Assembly (NCBI GenBank): GCA_029008875.1
Contig: JAQXJP010000015.1
Coordinates: 28,789 to 92,788 of the forward strand
Direction: 5' to 3'
Length of the DNA: 64,000 nucleotides
Source: Lachnospiraceae bacterium
GTDB taxonomy: Bacteria > Bacillota > Clostridia > Lachnospirales > Lachnospiraceae
The notes beneath the pieces were generated by a model. That model made no database searches and was not told the origin of the DNA. It was given only the letters and a program-made list of their open reading frames with translations. Shown here in pieces: positions 1-7,763 of the stretch (position 1 is the first letter of the stretch; the number at the start of each line of letters is the position of its first letter). The position numbers and the translations under genes were made by a program.

Positions 1-1
1 G

Positions 2-292
2 AAAATGCCTATCCGGTATGTTGTGGAAATGTTCGTGGACCGCGTCAGCGCCTCCAAGAATTATCAGAAGAAAAAATACACGAAGGAGAGCTCCCTGATC
101 TACTATGAGAGGGGACAGGAAGCATATCTGATCCACAAGGACACCAAAGCATTGCTGGAATATCTGTTGACCATGCTTGCGGTGAAGGATGAGAAGGAGA
201 CCTATCGCTTTATCAAACAGGAACTGTTGAGGGGGAAGGTTCCGTATGAAAAAGAGGAATTGGACAGTCGAAAAAAGCGCTTGAAGTCCTGA
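2..292 (+). CDS. DUF5662 family protein, C-terminal part (5' cut by window edge)
   Basis: The reading frame is open from the first bases of the window, so the N-terminus lies outside. An ATG at position 5 sits inside the conserved stretch KMPIRYVVEMFVDRVSASK, which in DUF5662 proteins is internal and follows roughly 80-100 residues, so I treat this as a 3' fragment, not a short gene. The visible part is helical, with the family-like VDRVSASK and LLTMLAVKDEKETYRFIK segments. The molecular function of DUF5662 is not known to me. It ends before a weak terminator-like hairpin and the sigma-K gene, which appears to be separately transcribed. Confidence 0.8.
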   Translation, partial: KMPIRYVVEMFVDRVSASKNYQKKKYTKESSLIYYERGQEAYLIHKDTKALLEYLLTMLAVKDEKETYRFIKQELLRGKVPYEKEELDSRKKRLKS

Positions 293-295
293 AGT

Positions 296-320
296 AAAGG
301 GACATTCGGGTGCCTTTTTT
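296..320 (+). terminator. Weak Rho-independent terminator
   Basis: AAAGG (296-300) pairs with CCTTT (313-317), with a mismatch and two further pairs inside, followed by a run of T to 320. It sits four bases after the stop of the DUF5662 gene. The stem is short and interrupted, so the call is tentative. Confidence 0.45.
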
Positions 321-341
321 ATAGAAATTGGCTGGGAAAAG

Positions 342-370
342 CACAATGATGTATGTCCGTGACATAGAAT
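342..370 (+). promoter_or_regulatory. Possible sigma-E type promoter of sigK
   Basis: CATAGAAT at 363-370 matches seven of eight positions of the sigma-E -10 consensus CATACAnT known from Bacillus, 28 bases before the sigK start codon. The -35 region 14 bases upstream (CACAATG) is a poor match. Sigma-E control of sigK is expected from the sporulation cascade, but this site is only suggestive. Confidence 0.25.
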
Positions 371-397
371 ATTAAAAAGACACGGGCAGGATATTTC

Positions 398-1021
398 ATG
401 GAACCGTTTTTATCACCTTTATCTGTGGAAGAGGAGAGAGACTGCCTGGAGAGGCTACAAAACAGTGATGAAACTGCCAGAGAAAAGTTGATTCTTCACA
501 ATATGAGGTTGGTGGCGCATGTGGTAAAACGATACGGCAGTTCGGCAGAAGACCCGGAGGATTTGATTTCCATAGGAACCATCGGCTTGCTCAAAGCTGT
601 AAATACATTTCACCCGGATAAAGGCAGCAAGTTTTCAACATATGCCATTCGATGTATTGAAAATGAGATACTTATGTTTTTTCGGTCCAGGAAGAAAATG
701 CGGAGTGAGGTATCCATTTTCGAGCCCATCGGAACAGATAAAGAAGGGCATGCCATTTTGCTCTACGATGTTTTGGAGAGTGAGAATGCCGATTTTGTGC
801 TGATGACAGAGCAAAAGAGCATGATGCAGAAGATGATGGAAAATCTGGATCGGATTCTGACGCCCAGAGAGTTGGAGATTATCGGTTACCGGTACGGCGT
901 GGGGGGAAAAAAGGAACTGACACAGCGGGAGATTGCGACCCGCATGAATATTTCCAGATCCTATGTCTCACGCATTGAGAAAAGGGCACTGGGAAAAATC
1001 AGAAAATATTTGAACGAATAG
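398..1021 (+). CDS. sigK: Sporulation RNA polymerase sigma factor SigK, without pro-sequence
   Basis: Late mother-cell sigma factor of endospore formation. Residues about 34-100 hold region 2 (HNMRLVAHVVKRY, EDPEDLISIGTIGLL, TYAIRCIENEILMFFRS), and residues about 153-205 hold region 4 with TQREIATRMNISRSYVSRIE. These match SigK much better than SigE, SigF or SigG. At 207 residues it begins at MEPFLSPLSVEEE, where mature SigK begins. The roughly 20-residue hydrophobic pro-sequence of Bacillus SigK is missing: in-frame DNA upstream gives only about nine codons with no start before a TAG at 365-367. Such short forms exist in some Clostridia, C. difficile for example. A GGGCAGG site seven bases before ATG supports the start. 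A terminator follows. Confidence 0.88.
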   Translation: MEPFLSPLSVEEERDCLERLQNSDETAREKLILHNMRLVAHVVKRYGSSAEDPEDLISIGTIGLLKAVNTFHPDKGSKFSTYAIRCIENEILMFFRSRKKMRSEVSIFEPIGTDKEGHAILLYDVLESENADFVLMTEQKSMMQKMMENLDRILTPRELEIIGYRYGVGGKKELTQREIATRMNISRSYVSRIEKRALGKIRKYLNE

Positions 1022-1031
1022 GATGGAAAAA

Positions 1032-1067
1032 GATGAAATGTATGATATAATACATTCATCTTTTTTT
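1032..1067 (+). terminator. Rho-independent terminator after sigK
   Basis: GATGA plus ATGTAT (from 1032) pairs with ATACAT plus TCATC (to 1060), with one bulged A and a six-base loop, followed by seven T (1061-1067). It ends the sigK transcript; the next gene starts 48 bases later. Confidence 0.75.
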
Positions 1068-1114
1068 CTTGCATGGTTCTATGCGCATTTCCATACAATT
1101 GGAATAGGAGAATA

Positions 1115-2641
1115 ATGTACAGTACAACGAAAACGGCTTTGATTGACGGTATCCACGCCAGAATCATCACGGTGGAGGCGGATTTGAGTACCGGAATGCC
1201 CATGTTTGATATGGTGGGGTATTTGTCGTCGGAGGTGCGGGAGGCGAAGGAGAGGGTGAAGACTGCGCTTCACAATTGCAATATCTCTTTGCCTGCCAAG
1301 CGGATTACGGTGAATTTGTATCCGGCTAATCTTCGCAAATGCGGGACAGGTTTCGACCTACCCATCGCAATTGCGCTTCTTCTGGCAATGGGGCTTGCCA
1401 ATGAGGAGATTGCCCGGGATATTTTGTTCGTGGGGGAGTTGAGCCTGAACGGAAGGATTTTGCCGGTAAACGGTGTTCTTCCCATCGTGTGTGACGGAAA
1501 GAACAATGGAATCACGAAATTTGTAGTGCCCGGCCAAAACGAAACGGAAGCAAAATTGGTGGACGGAGTCGAGATATATTGCTTCGAGACCCTGGAGGAA
1601 CTTTTGGCCTTTTTAAACGGGGAACCGTACAGACCCAGGGCCTGTGAACATCCTGTGGCCAGTCAGGAAAAGAAGTCGGTGGATTTTTCGGAGATATGCG
1701 GACAACAGTATCTGAAGCGGGCCTGTGAGGTTGCGGCGGCAGGCATGCACAATATGCTGCTGATCGGCTCACCGGGAACCGGGAAGACCATGATATCCCA
1801 GCGACTCGCCACCATCCTTCCCCCGCTGAATCAGGAGGAACGGCTGGAACTGTCCAAAATATACAGCGTGTGCGGCTTGTTGAGCGGGTGTGATTCTCTG
1901 ATGGATGAGAGACCTTTCCGAAGTCCTCACCACACCATTAGCAGCGCAGGACTTATCGGGGGAGGAGCAAACCCCAGACCGGGAGAAATCTCCCTGGCCC
2001 ACAAAGGGGTGTTGTTCCTGGATGAGTTGACAGAGTTTCAAAAACATACCATGGAGGTGCTGCGGCAGCCTCTGGAGGAGCATGAAGTGAGGCTGGTGCG
2101 GGCGAATTGTGCGGTGACTTACCCGGCGGATTTTTTGCTGCTTGCGGCGATGAACCCCTGCGATTGTGGATATTATCCGGATATGCAGCGGTGCCGTTGC
2201 TCCGCGGGCACTCTTCAGCGTTATTTTGGCAAGGTGTCACAGCCACTCATCGACCGCATTGATCTCTGCGTGGAAGCACCGCAAGTTTCCTACGCGGATT
2301 TGACGCAAAAAGGACATGGGGAGAGCTCCGCCGCAATCCGTAAACGGGTTGTCCATTGCCACCGGATACAGTGTGAGCGCTTCCGGGGAGAGAACTTTTT
2401 CTACAACAGTAAAATCCCGGTGTCCAAGCTGGAGGAATACTGCGCTTTGGGGGAATCCGAGAGCAGGTTTATGAAGGATGTGTTTGAGAAGCAGCAATTG
2501 ACTGCCCGAACTTACCATAAACTGTTGCGGGTGGCCCGAACTATTGCGGATTTGGACCAAAGTCCGGAAATTAAGATTCGGCATCTCACAGAGGCGGTAT
2601 GCTACCGCACGGTGGACAAACGTTTTTGGGGAGGTGCGTAA
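1115..2641 (+). CDS. YifB/ComM family Mg-chelatase-like AAA+ ATPase
   Basis: A 508-residue protein of the YifB/ComM family. The N-terminal ChlI-like domain spans about residues 1-170 (STGMPMFDMVGY, GFDLPIAIALL). The AAA+ domain follows, with Walker A GSPGTGKT at 218-225 and Walker B GVLFLDEL near 305, then the FRSPHHTIS and MNPCDCGYYPD motifs and a C-terminal Mg_chelatase_C region. In Haemophilus and Vibrio, ComM is a branch-migration helicase that helps integrate incoming DNA during transformation. The adjacent dprA, whose start overlaps this stop by one base (TAATG), supports a role in recombination of single-stranded DNA. I place the start at 1115 because AGGAG at 1106-1110 precedes it; an earlier in-frame ATG at 1073 lies in the upstream region and would add 14 unconserved residues. 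Confidence 0.92.
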   Translation: MYSTTKTALIDGIHARIITVEADLSTGMPMFDMVGYLSSEVREAKERVKTALHNCNISLPAKRITVNLYPANLRKCGTGFDLPIAIALLLAMGLANEEIARDILFVGELSLNGRILPVNGVLPIVCDGKNNGITKFVVPGQNETEAKLVDGVEIYCFETLEELLAFLNGEPYRPRACEHPVASQEKKSVDFSEICGQQYLKRACEVAAAGMHNMLLIGSPGTGKTMISQRLATILPPLNQEERLELSKIYSVCGLLSGCDSLMDERPFRSPHHTISSAGLIGGGANPRPGEISLAHKGVLFLDELTEFQKHTMEVLRQPLEEHEVRLVRANCAVTYPADFLLLAAMNPCDCGYYPDMQRCRCSAGTLQRYFGKVSQPLIDRIDLCVEAPQVSYADLTQKGHGESSAAIRKRVVHCHRIQCERFRGENFFYNSKIPVSKLEEYCALGESESRFMKDVFEKQQLTARTYHKLLRVARTIADLDQSPEIKIRHLTEAVCYRTVDKRFWGGA

Positions 2642-3720
2642 TGAATTACGGAGCATGGCTGGCACAGGCAACCGGGCTTACCGGCCCCAAGTTGCACTAT
2701 TTATATAGTAGATTCTCGGACGCGGAGGAGGTATACCGCGCCCCCCGGGAACAGATTCTGACTCTGGAAGGGTTGAATGAGGAGGAGAAAAATTCCCTGC
2801 TGGGCTATCGGCAGAGAGTATCCGTGGAGGAGAGCAATCTGCGGCTGGCATCCATGGGGATTGATTTTGTATGTATCGAGGACGCAAATTACCCCAACCG
2901 GCTGAAAAATATCCACAATCCGCCCTACGGCCTGTTTTACAGAGGGAAACTTCCGGATGAGACAAAGCGTTCCGTCGCGATTGTGGGAGCTCGGGGGAGA
3001 TCCGCATACGGAGAGCAGGTGGCCCGGAAATTGTCCAAGACCCTGGCGGAGCATGACGTTTCCATCATCAGTGGCCTGGCAATCGGGATTGACGGGGATG
3101 CCCACAAGGGTGCGCTGGAAGGCGGAGGCAGGACATACGGGGTTCTTGCGGGCGGCGTGGAGACATGCTATCCCGCATCCCATCGCTTTTTGTATGACAA
3201 AATATTGGATCAAGGTGGAGTGTTATCGGAATATGCGCCGGGGACAGAACCCCTTTCGTTTATGTTCCCCATGCGCAACCGCATCATCTCCGGACTGGCG
3301 GACTGCGTCATCGTGATCGAGGCCAGAGAGAAGAGCGGATCGTTAATCACGGCGGATTTTGCCATGGAGCAGGGCAGGGATGTCTATGCGCTCCCGGGAC
3401 GGATCTCCGACCCCCTAAGCAAGGGGTGCAACTGCCTGATAAAACAGGGGGCCGGAGTGATATGCAGCATCGAGGATTTTCTGCAAGAGTGGAATCTCAT
3501 GTGCGACAGGGAGCCGATTCAAATGGATTTTCGGAAAAATTTACTTGAAAAAGAGGAGGCGTTGGTGTATAGTTTACTCGATTTTCGTCCCGTGGGACTG
3601 GGAAAACTGATGGAGCAGACCCCCTACGGACCGGCGGAAATCCTGGAGATTTTACAAAAGCTGGAGCGGAAGGGATTTGCGGAGGAAAAACTCCCGAATT
3701 ATTATGTCCGCACCATTTGA
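2641..3720 (+). CDS. dprA: DNA-processing protein DprA
   Basis: DprA/Smf loads RecA on incoming single-stranded DNA during transformation. This 359-residue protein has an N-terminal SAM-like region (residues about 1-70) and a Rossmann-like fold with IVGARGRSAYGE, SGLAIGIDGDAHKGAL, GVLAGGVETCYPASH, PMRNRIISGLADCVIVIEA and REKSGSLITADFA. A C-terminal winged-helix-like tail follows from about residue 290. It is translationally coupled to the YifB-like gene (stop and start overlap as TAATG) and is followed 35 bases later by topA, as in Bacillus (smf-topA). The presence of dprA alone does not show natural competence; other competence genes are not in view. Confidence 0.95.
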   Translation: MNYGAWLAQATGLTGPKLHYLYSRFSDAEEVYRAPREQILTLEGLNEEEKNSLLGYRQRVSVEESNLRLASMGIDFVCIEDANYPNRLKNIHNPPYGLFYRGKLPDETKRSVAIVGARGRSAYGEQVARKLSKTLAEHDVSIISGLAIGIDGDAHKGALEGGGRTYGVLAGGVETCYPASHRFLYDKILDQGGVLSEYAPGTEPLSFMFPMRNRIISGLADCVIVIEAREKSGSLITADFAMEQGRDVYALPGRISDPLSKGCNCLIKQGAGVICSIEDFLQEWNLMCDREPIQMDFRKNLLEKEEALVYSLLDFRPVGLGKLMEQTPYGPAEILEILQKLERKGFAEEKLPNYYVRTI

Positions 3721-3755
3721 GAATAGGGAAGAAGAGAAGAAGGAGAAACTGGGAT

Positions 3756-5813
3756 ATGGCAAAGTATTTGGTGATTGTGGAGTCCCCTGCGAAGGTGAAG
3801 ACCATCAAGAAGTTTCTGGGCAAAAACTATGAGGTGGTGGCGTCCAACGGACATGTGCGGGATCTGCCGAAGAGTCAGCTTGGCGTTGACATTGAGAATG
3901 GATATGAACCCAAGTATATCACAATCCGAGGCAAGGGAGATGTGCTTGCGATGCTCCGCAAGGAAGTGAAAAAGGCGGACAAAGTGTATCTCGCGACGGA
4001 CCCTGACCGGGAGGGGGAGGCAATCTCCTGGCATTTGAGCCAGGCGCTGAAACTCGAGAACAAGAGTGTTGCGAGAATCAGCTTCAATGAGATTACCCAG
4101 AGCGCGGTGAAGGAATCTCTCAAAAACCCCCGGGAGATTGATATGGATCTGGTGGATGCCCAGCAGGCCCGCAGAATTCTTGACCGTATGGTGGGTTACC
4201 GCATCAGCCCTCTTCTCTGGGCCAAGGTGAAACGGGGACTCAGCGCAGGGCGCGTGCAGTCTGTGGCACTTCGCATTGTCTGCGACAGGGAGGAGGAAAT
4301 CAATGCTTTTATCCCGGAAGAATACTGGTCTTTGGATGCGGAACTGGCTGTGGAGGGTGAGAAGAAACCCATCACGGTAAAACTGTACAGCAAGAACGGA
4401 GAGAAGATTGCCGTTTCATCCCAGAAGGAGATGGATCAGATTCTGGAAGAGGTCAAAAACGCGGAATTCAAGGTTCTGGATGTGAAAAAGGGAGAGCGAA
4501 CCAAGAAAGCTCCGCTCCCCTTCACAACCAGTACTTTGCAGCAGGAGGCATCCAAGGCGCTGAACTTCCCAATCTCCAAAACCATGCGGATTGCACAGCA
4601 GCTGTACGAGGGCGTGGATATAAAGGGCCAGGGTACAGTGGGATTGATTACCTACCTCCGTACGGATTCCACACGAATCTCCGAGGAGGCAGACGCTGCG
4701 GCCAGAACTTTCATTTCCGGTGCACATGGGGAGAGATATCTCTCCGAGGGACAGGGGACCAAGTCCGGAAACAACAAAATCCAGGATGCCCACGAGGCAA
4801 TTCGACCTTCGGATATCAATCGCATTCCTTCTTCCATCAGCGATTCCCTGACCAGAGATCAGTTGCGGTTGTATCAACTGATCTGGAAGCGGTTTGTAGC
4901 CAGCCGGATGGCGAATGCGGTATATGAGACAACCACTGTAACTATCGGTGCAGGGGAATACTGTTTCCACGCGTCCACATCCAAGGTACTCTTCGACGGA
5001 TTTATGTCGGTCTATGTGGAGGCGGATGAGGAGAAGAACGGTTCCCCGGTACTTTTGAAGTCCTTGGACGAGAGCACAAAGCTTTCTATGAATAATCTGG
5101 AGGCTAAGCAGCATTTTACACAGCCGCCGGCACATTACACGGAGGCATCCCTGGTCAAGGCACTGGAAGAACTGGGAATCGGTCGCCCAAGTACCTATTC
5201 CCCCACTATCACCACCATCATTGCGCGCCACTACATCACCAAGGAGAATAAGAACCTGTATGTGACGGAGATTGGGGAGATTGTGAATCAGATGATGAAG
5301 GAGCAGTTCCCCACCATTGTAGATGAGCATTTCACGGCGAATATGGAGTCTCTTCTGGATGGCGTTGCTGAGGGCAAGGTGAATTGGAAGAGTGTGATCT
5401 CCAACTTCTATCCGGATTTGGACAGCGCAGTCCTCGCCGCGGAGAAGAAGCTGGAAAAGGTTACCATCGAGGATGAGAAGACAGATGAAATCTGTGATGT
5501 CTGCGGTCGCAACATGGTAATCAAATACGGCCCTCACGGAAAGTTCCTGGCCTGCCCGGGGTTCCCGGAATGCCGGAACACCAAGCCATATTTCGAGAAA
5601 ATCGGCGTCAGCTGTCCAAAATGCGGCAAGGATGTGGTAATTAAAATGACCCGAAAGGGCAGAAAATATTACGGATGTATCGACAACCCCGAGTGTGATT
5701 TCATGAGCTGGGGAAGACCGGTTGAGGAGAAATGCCCACGCTGCGGAGGGTATATGGTGAAAAAGGGAAATAAGATTGCCTGCGCCGATGAAAAGTGCGG
5801 TTTTGTAAAATAA
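3756..5813 (+). CDS. topA: DNA topoisomerase I (type IA)
   Basis: Relaxes negatively supercoiled DNA by single-strand passage. The TOPRIM domain (LVIVESPAKVKTIKKF, TDPDREGEAISWH) is at residues 1-115. The catalytic tyrosine is Tyr300 in TVGLITYLRTDST. The C-terminus has three tetracysteine zinc ribbons (CDVCGRNM...CPGFPEC; CPKCGKD...CIDNPEC; CPRCGGY...CADEKC) from about residue 585 to the end at 685. The start at 3756 is chosen because AGGAG lies ten bases upstream and MAKYLVIVESPAK is the usual N-terminus; an ATG at 3717 overlapping the dprA stop would add 13 basic residues. Usual Bacillus neighbours trmFO, xerC and hslVU between topA and codY are absent here. Confidence 0.97.
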   Translation: MAKYLVIVESPAKVKTIKKFLGKNYEVVASNGHVRDLPKSQLGVDIENGYEPKYITIRGKGDVLAMLRKEVKKADKVYLATDPDREGEAISWHLSQALKLENKSVARISFNEITQSAVKESLKNPREIDMDLVDAQQARRILDRMVGYRISPLLWAKVKRGLSAGRVQSVALRIVCDREEEINAFIPEEYWSLDAELAVEGEKKPITVKLYSKNGEKIAVSSQKEMDQILEEVKNAEFKVLDVKKGERTKKAPLPFTTSTLQQEASKALNFPISKTMRIAQQLYEGVDIKGQGTVGLITYLRTDSTRISEEADAAARTFISGAHGERYLSEGQGTKSGNNKIQDAHEAIRPSDINRIPSSISDSLTRDQLRLYQLIWKRFVASRMANAVYETTTVTIGAGEYCFHASTSKVLFDGFMSVYVEADEEKNGSPVLLKSLDESTKLSMNNLEAKQHFTQPPAHYTEASLVKALEELGIGRPSTYSPTITTIIARHYITKENKNLYVTEIGEIVNQMMKEQFPTIVDEHFTANMESLLDGVAEGKVNWKSVISNFYPDLDSAVLAAEKKLEKVTIEDEKTDEICDVCGRNMVIKYGPHGKFLACPGFPECRNTKPYFEKIGVSCPKCGKDVVIKMTRKGRKYYGCIDNPECDFMSWGRPVEEKCPRCGGYMVKKGNKIACADEKCGFVK

Positions 5814-5826
5814 TTTCAAAAATTGT

Positions 5827-5855
5827 TTGAATTGTCAGATAAATCGTGATAATAT
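5827..5855 (+). promoter_or_regulatory. codY promoter with overlapping CodY box
   Basis: TTGAAT (5827-5832) and TAATAT (5850-5855) are separated by 17 bases. Across the -35 and spacer lies AATTGTCAGATAAAT (5830-5844), which matches 12 of 15 positions of the CodY-binding consensus AATTTTCWGAAAATT. The position would let CodY block its own promoter. The promoter hexamers themselves are only moderate. Confidence 0.55.
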
Positions 5856-5904
5856 CAATTTACATCCCACCGGTTAGAGAAGCGGGATGATTGAGGAGAA
5901 GATG

Positions 5905-6684
5905 ATGAGTGTTCAGCTGCTGGATAAGACCAGAAAGATTAACAAATTGCTTCACAACAACAACAGCACCAAGGTGGTGTTCAACGATATCTGTGAAGTG
6001 TTGACGGGAATTTTGGATTCCAATATTTTAGTTATCAGCAAAAAGGGGAAAGTGCTCGGCTCAAGCGTATGTAAGGGCGTGGAGGAGATACAGGAACTGA
6101 TTGTGGATCAGGTGGGAGGATTTATTGATTCCACATTGAACGAGCGGTTGCTGGGAATTTTGTCTACCAAGGAGAACGTGAATTTGGAGACTCTCGGTTT
6201 TGGGGAGGAGACCAGACCTTATCGTGCAATCATCACACCCATCGACATTGCCGGTGAACGCTTGGGGACTCTGTTTGAGTATCGGTTTGAGCGGGAGTAT
6301 GATATCGACGATATTATCCTCACCGAGTACGGCACCACCGTTGTGGGGCTGGAGATGATGCGTTCGGTCAACGAGGAGAGCGCAGAGGAGGAGCGTAAGG
6401 TTCAGATTGTCCGCTCCGCCATCAGCACCTTGTCTTTTTCCGAACTGGAGGCAATCATCCACATCTTTGACGAACTCGGCGGGAATGAGGGAATCCTCGT
6501 GGCCAGCAAGATTGCGGACCGGGTGGGAATTACAAGATCTGTGATTGTCAATGCGCTCCGCAAATTTGAGAGCGCGGGAGTTATCGAATCCCGGTCTTCC
6601 GGGATGAAGGGAACCTACATCAAGGTTGTCAATGATGTGGTGTTTGATGAGTTGGCGGAAGTGAAGAAAAAAAATCGTTCATAA
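5905..6684 (+). CDS. codY: GTP-sensing global transcriptional repressor CodY
   Basis: CodY senses GTP and branched-chain amino acids and represses nutrient-scavenging, motility and stationary-phase genes in Firmicutes. Residues 1 to about 150 form the GAF-like ligand domain (NKLLHNNN, SNILVISKKGKVLG, ERLGTLFEY). The C-terminal winged helix is nearly invariant across the family (SELEAIIHIFDELGGNEG, VASKIADRVGITRSVIV, ALRKFESAGVIESRS). At 259 residues the length is normal. Three clustered ATGs occur (5887, 5902, 5905); GAGGAG at 5893-5898 gives the best spacing, six bases, to 5905. It lies directly upstream of the flagellar operon, as in Bacillus, and is separated from it by a strong terminator. 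Confidence 0.97.
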   Translation: MSVQLLDKTRKINKLLHNNNSTKVVFNDICEVLTGILDSNILVISKKGKVLGSSVCKGVEEIQELIVDQVGGFIDSTLNERLLGILSTKENVNLETLGFGEETRPYRAIITPIDIAGERLGTLFEYRFEREYDIDDIILTEYGTTVVGLEMMRSVNEESAEEERKVQIVRSAISTLSFSELEAIIHIFDELGGNEGILVASKIADRVGITRSVIVNALRKFESAGVIESRSSGMKGTYIKVVNDVVFDELAEVKKKNRS

Positions 6685-6705
6685 AACCTACGGATGGGGT
6701 TATGT

Positions 6706-6739
6706 AAAAGGACTTATAGTTTTCTATAAGTCCTTTTTT
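6706..6739 (+). terminator. Rho-independent terminator after codY
   Basis: AAAAGGACTTATA (6706-6718) pairs with TATAAGTCCTTTT across a short TTTTC-type loop, and the 3' arm runs into a T tract ending at 6739. This is a strong bidirectional-looking hairpin that isolates codY from the flagellar operon. Confidence 0.9.
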
Positions 6740-6761
6740 GTATATTATGATAATACCCGGG

Positions 6762-6782
6762 GTCACACTTATCTTGTGTGAC
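6762..6782. promoter_or_regulatory. Palindrome upstream of flgB (operator candidate)
   Basis: GTCACAC (6762-6768) and GTGTGAC (6776-6782) form an exact 7-bp inverted repeat with a 7-base spacer. A further half-like TGACAC follows at 6786-6791. The repeat is centred about 60 bases upstream of the flgB -35 and lacks a T tract, so it looks like a protein-binding site, not a terminator. The binding factor is unknown. Confidence 0.45.
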
Positions 6783-6828
6783 GAATGACACAAAAACACA
6801 ATATTTTGTATAAATTGACAAAAACCAC

Positions 6829-6856
6829 TTGTGTTTTTCCCATAATAAATTATAAT
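6829..6856 (+). promoter_or_regulatory. Sigma-A type promoter of the first fla/che unit
   Basis: TTGTGT (6829-6834) and TATAAT (6851-6856) with a 16-base spacer, 41 bases before the flgB start. The -35 lies inside TTGTGTTTTT (6829-6838), which is the exact inverse of AAAAACACAA at 6792-6801, so a regulator could sit over it. A perfect TTGACA at 6815-6820 has no -10 at the right distance (30 bases to TATAAT). A weaker CodY-box-like sequence (11 of 15) lies at 6802-6816. No sigma-D consensus was seen. Confidence 0.6.
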
Positions 6857-6897
6857 GAATATGATACAGTACTTGGGTGTATTGTAAGGAGGAGCGT

Positions 6898-7287
6898 ATG
6901 ATTCAATCAACTGCGTTTAATTATGTCAACCTTTTGGACAAGGCGGCCGATGCCAGCTGGACAAGGGAGAGCTTGATTGCAAACAACCTGGCCAACGTGG
7001 ATACCCCGGGCTATAAGCGCCAGGATTTGGATTTTGAAAGCCTGCTGAAAAAGGAACTTGGACATTCCAAGTATTCTTCTTTGGATGAGAAGGTGTCCAC
7101 TGTGGATTTGAGCCAATTGACGCCCACGGTTCGGACGGATTATGCAGGGTATTCCTACCGTCTGGACGGCAACAACGTGGATATTGACACCGAGAACGTG
7201 GAACTGGCATCCGAACAGTTGAGATATACGGCGCTCACCACGGGAATTACCAAGGAATTTACACGCATGAAGACAGTGATCAAATAG
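6898..7287 (+). CDS. flgB: Flagellar basal-body rod protein FlgB
   Basis: FlgB is the proximal rod subunit, exported through the flagellar type III apparatus. The 129-residue protein carries the rod signature SLIANNLANVDTPGYKR at residues about 22-40 and the C-terminal helix ELASEQLRYTALTTGITKEF. AAGGAGGAG five bases upstream of ATG 6898 fixes the start. First gene of the flgB-flgE unit; flgC follows after 16 bases. Length and order are standard for Firmicutes. Confidence 0.96.
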   Translation: MIQSTAFNYVNLLDKAADASWTRESLIANNLANVDTPGYKRQDLDFESLLKKELGHSKYSSLDEKVSTVDLSQLTPTVRTDYAGYSYRLDGNNVDIDTENVELASEQLRYTALTTGITKEFTRMKTVIK

Positions 7288-7303
7288 TTAGGAGGGGGAG
7301 ACA

Positions 7304-7744
7304 ATGGGCTTATTTCAATCATTCAATATCAGCGCATCCGGAATGACCGCACAGCGTTTTCGCACCGACATTATCGCTGAGAATATAGCAAATGTAAATA
7401 CCACAAAGACCGAGGACGGGACTCCTTATCGCCGCAAGGTGGTTACTTTTTCCGAGAAAGGTGTGACACCCTTTAGCCAGTATTTTACCGCGTCCAAAAA
7501 CGCGGCAGTCGGAAACGGAGTGAAGGTCTCCCGGGTGTCCGAGGATTACGAGACGGATTTTGTGGCAACCTATGACCCGGCAAACCCGGATGCGGACGAG
7601 AACGGATACGTCTATTATCCGAATGTCAATACCGTAACCGAGATGACGAACCTGATTGACGCTACCAGAGCCTACGAGGCCAATGCCACCGCATTTGACG
7701 CAAGCAAGGAGATGGCGAAGCAGGGGCTGTCCATCGGTCAGTAA
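7304..7744 (+). CDS. flgC: Flagellar basal-body rod protein FlgC
   Basis: Proximal rod protein, 146 residues. The N-terminal rod motif (FNISASGMTAQRFRTDIIAE, NIANVNTTKTEDGTPYRRK) and the C-terminal NLIDATRAYEANATAFD match FlgC. AGGAGGGGG upstream of ATG 7304 is the ribosome-binding site. Lies between flgB and fliE, with gaps of 16 and 19 bases, in the normal assembly order. Confidence 0.97.
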   Translation: MGLFQSFNISASGMTAQRFRTDIIAENIANVNTTKTEDGTPYRRKVVTFSEKGVTPFSQYFTASKNAAVGNGVKVSRVSEDYETDFVATYDPANPDADENGYVYYPNVNTVTEMTNLIDATRAYEANATAFDASKEMAKQGLSIGQ

Positions 7745-7763
7745 AGATTAGGGGGATTTTTCT

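Noticed and set aside
4416..5819. 467-codon open frame on the minus strand opposite topA
   Set aside because: It lies wholly antisense to an unmistakable topoisomerase gene, has no family motifs and no ribosome-binding site; a by-product of topA codon use.
6815..6820. Perfect TTGACA as -35 of flgB
   Set aside because: The distance to TATAAT at 6851 is 30 bases and to CATAAT at 6841 is 20 bases, both too long for a standard promoter; TTGTGT at 6829 fits better.
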